Of a stretch of DNA of 6,072 bases, positions 4,601-6,072 are shown piece by piece. The DNA is from RGIG1666 sp045595745. GTDB lineage: Bacteria; Bacillota; Clostridia; UBA1381; UBA9506. The position numbers and the translations under genes are program-made. Each line of letters opens with the position of its first letter. Position 1 is the stretch's first letter. The stretch is from positions 1 through 6,072 of the forward strand of contig JAZOBB010000063.1 of NCBI GenBank assembly GCA_045595745.1. Direction: 5' to 3'. Under the pieces are notes generated by a model, which worked only from the letters and a program-made list of their open reading frames with translations, was not told where the DNA came from and did not search any database.

Positions 4601-6072
4601 ATGCAGGAACAACCAAAGAATAATGGACAAGTAACCGACTTAAACGAAATTTTACAGGTTCGTCGTGATAAGCTTGCACAACTGCAGGCTGAGGGTCGCG
4701 ACCCGTTTTGTGAGGTTAAATATGATAAAACACATTCTACTGCAGAAATCGTAGAAGCTTTTGACGAATTTGAAGGCAAAACCGTAAGTATTGCGGGTCG
4801 TCTTATGTCAAAGCGCGGAATGGGAAAGGTTATGTTCTGCGATATCGCAGACATTACCGGAAGAATTCAGCTTTTTGTTAAAAAAGATGCCCTAGAAGAA
4901 GCATATGACGATTTTAAAAAGCTCGACATCGGTGATATTTTAGGTGTAAAGGGTGAGGTATTTAAAACCAAAACTGAAGAAATCTCTATCAAGGTATCAG
5001 AATATACTCTGCTTACAAAATCTCTTCAGCCGCTCCCTGAAAAATTCCACGGTCTTACCGATACCGACACCCGCTATCGTCAGCGTTATGTTGATTTAAT
5101 TATGAACAGCGAGGTAAAGGATACCTTTATTAAACGTTCAAAAATTATTGCAAGCATCAGAAATTATTTGAACACTCAGGGATTTTTAGAGGTTGAAACC
5201 CCGATGCTTGTTGCAAACGCAGGCGGTGCAGCTGCCCGTCCGTTCGAAACACATTTTAATGCTTTAAGCGAAGATTTTAAACTTCGTATTTCTCTCGAGC
5301 TTTATTTAAAAAGACTTATTGTCGGCGGTCTTGAAAAGGTTTACGAAATCGGTCGCGTTTTCAGAAATGAAGGCTTAGATACACGTCATAATCCTGAATT
5401 TACTTTGATGGAACTTTATCAGGCATATACCGACTATCACGGTATGATGGATTTAACCGAAAATCTTTACCGTCACGTTGCTCAGGAGGTTTTGGGAACA
5501 ACCAAAATCGTATACAACGGCATCGAAATGGATTTGGGTAAGCCGTTTGAAAGAATTACTATGGTTGATGCCGTTAAAAAATATGCAGGTGTTGATTTTG
5601 ATGAAATTAAAACATTAGAAGAAGCACGAGCTGCGGCTGATGAGCATCACGTTCATTACGAAGACAGACACAAAAAGGGTGATATTTTAAGCTTGTTCTT
5701 CGAGGAGTTTGCAGAAGAACACTTAATTCAGCCGACATTTGTTATGGACCACCCGATTGAGATTTCTCCGCTTACAAAGAAAAAGCCTGAAAATCCTGAA
5801 TATGTTGAACGTTTTGAGTTCTTTATGAATGGTTGGGAAATGGCAAACGCATATTCAGAGCTTAACGACCCTATCGACCAGCGCGAACGTTTCCGTGCAC
5901 AAGAAGAGTTGCTTGCTCAGGGCGATGAAGAAGCTAACACAACTGACGAAGACTTTATGAATGCTTTAGAAATCGGTATGCCTCCTACGGGCGGTATCGG
6001 ATTCGGTATTGACCGTATGTGTATGCTGCTTACAGACTCTGCTGCCATTCGTGATGTGTTGCTCTTTCCTAC
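4601..6072 (+). CDS. lysS: Lysyl-tRNA synthetase, class II (3' end beyond the window)
   Basis: 490 codons are present, running off the right edge. The enzyme charges tRNA-Lys with lysine using ATP in the cytoplasm. After a short N-terminal helix comes the OB-fold anticodon-binding domain (about residues 60-145, including T-V-S-I-A-G-R and G-R-I-Q-L-F-V), then the class II catalytic domain. Motif 1 is in the segment F-I-K-R-S-K-I to E-V-E-T-P-M-L; motif 2 has F-R-N-E-G at 254-258 followed by R-H-N-P-E-F-T-L-M-E; motif 3 is G-I-G-F-G-I-D-R at 465-472 with Arg472 for ATP. The last visible residues, R-D-V-L-L-F-P, are the conserved end of the family, so only a few to about 15 residues are missing. 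It has its own promoter, transcribed away from the murA operon. No frameshift or missing key residue is seen. Confidence 0.97.
   Translation, partial: MQEQPKNNGQVTDLNEILQVRRDKLAQLQAEGRDPFCEVKYDKTHSTAEIVEAFDEFEGKTVSIAGRLMSKRGMGKVMFCDIADITGRIQLFVKKDALEEAYDDFKKLDIGDILGVKGEVFKTKTEEISIKVSEYTLLTKSLQPLPEKFHGLTDTDTRYRQRYVDLIMNSEVKDTFIKRSKIIASIRNYLNTQGFLEVETPMLVANAGGAAARPFETHFNALSEDFKLRISLELYLKRLIVGGLEKVYEIGRVFRNEGLDTRHNPEFTLMELYQAYTDYHGMMDLTENLYRHVAQEVLGTTKIVYNGIEMDLGKPFERITMVDAVKKYAGVDFDEIKTLEEARAAADEHHVHYEDRHKKGDILSLFFEEFAEEHLIQPTFVMDHPIEISPLTKKKPENPEYVERFEFFMNGWEMANAYSELNDPIDQRERFRAQEELLAQGDEEANTTDEDFMNALEIGMPPTGGIGFGIDRMCMLLTDSAAIRDVLLFP

Noticed and set aside
4477..4854. Minus-strand open frame of 125 codons
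   Set aside because: Antisense to the lysS start and OB-fold region, whose identity is certain; its C-terminal part translates the AT-rich intergenic DNA.

Overview
The window reads as ordinary chromosomal DNA from a low-GC anaerobic member of the Bacillota, most likely the Clostridia. The basis is AT-rich intergenic DNA with A/T tracts, strong AGGAGG-type ribosome sites, a gamma subunit of a ferredoxin-type 2-oxoacid oxidoreductase (typical of anaerobes), a tRNA gene with encoded CCA, and housekeeping proteins of Gram-positive type. Species cannot be named from this sequence. I see no insertion sequence, phage gene, CRISPR array or defence system.

Layout from left to right. Bases 2-247 (+) are the C-terminal end of a GntR-family regulator (FCD ligand-binding domain). 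It converges on a minus-strand serine hydrolase of the beta-lactamase / family VIII esterase type (306-1484), and the two share a perfect 20-bp stem that works as a terminator in both directions. To the right on the minus strand lies tRNA-Leu(UAA) (1545-1632), with its own consensus promoter and an intrinsic terminator that starts on the last base of the CCA. Next is a three-gene minus-strand operon transcribed right to left: murA (3122-4375, TTG start), a 2-oxoacid:acceptor oxidoreductase gamma subunit (2548-3087) and pgeF (1737-2588, overlapping the gamma gene). A 225-bp divergent intergenic region (4376-4600) separates murA from lysS (4601 to the right edge, +), which lacks only its last few codons.

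Two operon members make obvious sense together: MurA commits UDP-GlcNAc to peptidoglycan synthesis, and PgeF (YfiH/YlmD family) keeps peptidoglycan precursors correct. The gamma subunit between them is the odd one out: its alpha and beta partners are not adjacent. lysS is housekeeping translation and simply shares the divergent control region.

The window does not contain a convincing new multi-gene system. The points most worth a second look are the orphan oxidoreductase gamma subunit inside a cell-wall operon, a terminator-like hairpin at the 5' end of pgeF coding sequence just after the gamma-subunit stop codon, a perfect 12-bp palindrome filling most of the murA promoter spacer, and a hydrolase promoter nested in the tRNA terminator that would give a nearly leaderless mRNA.
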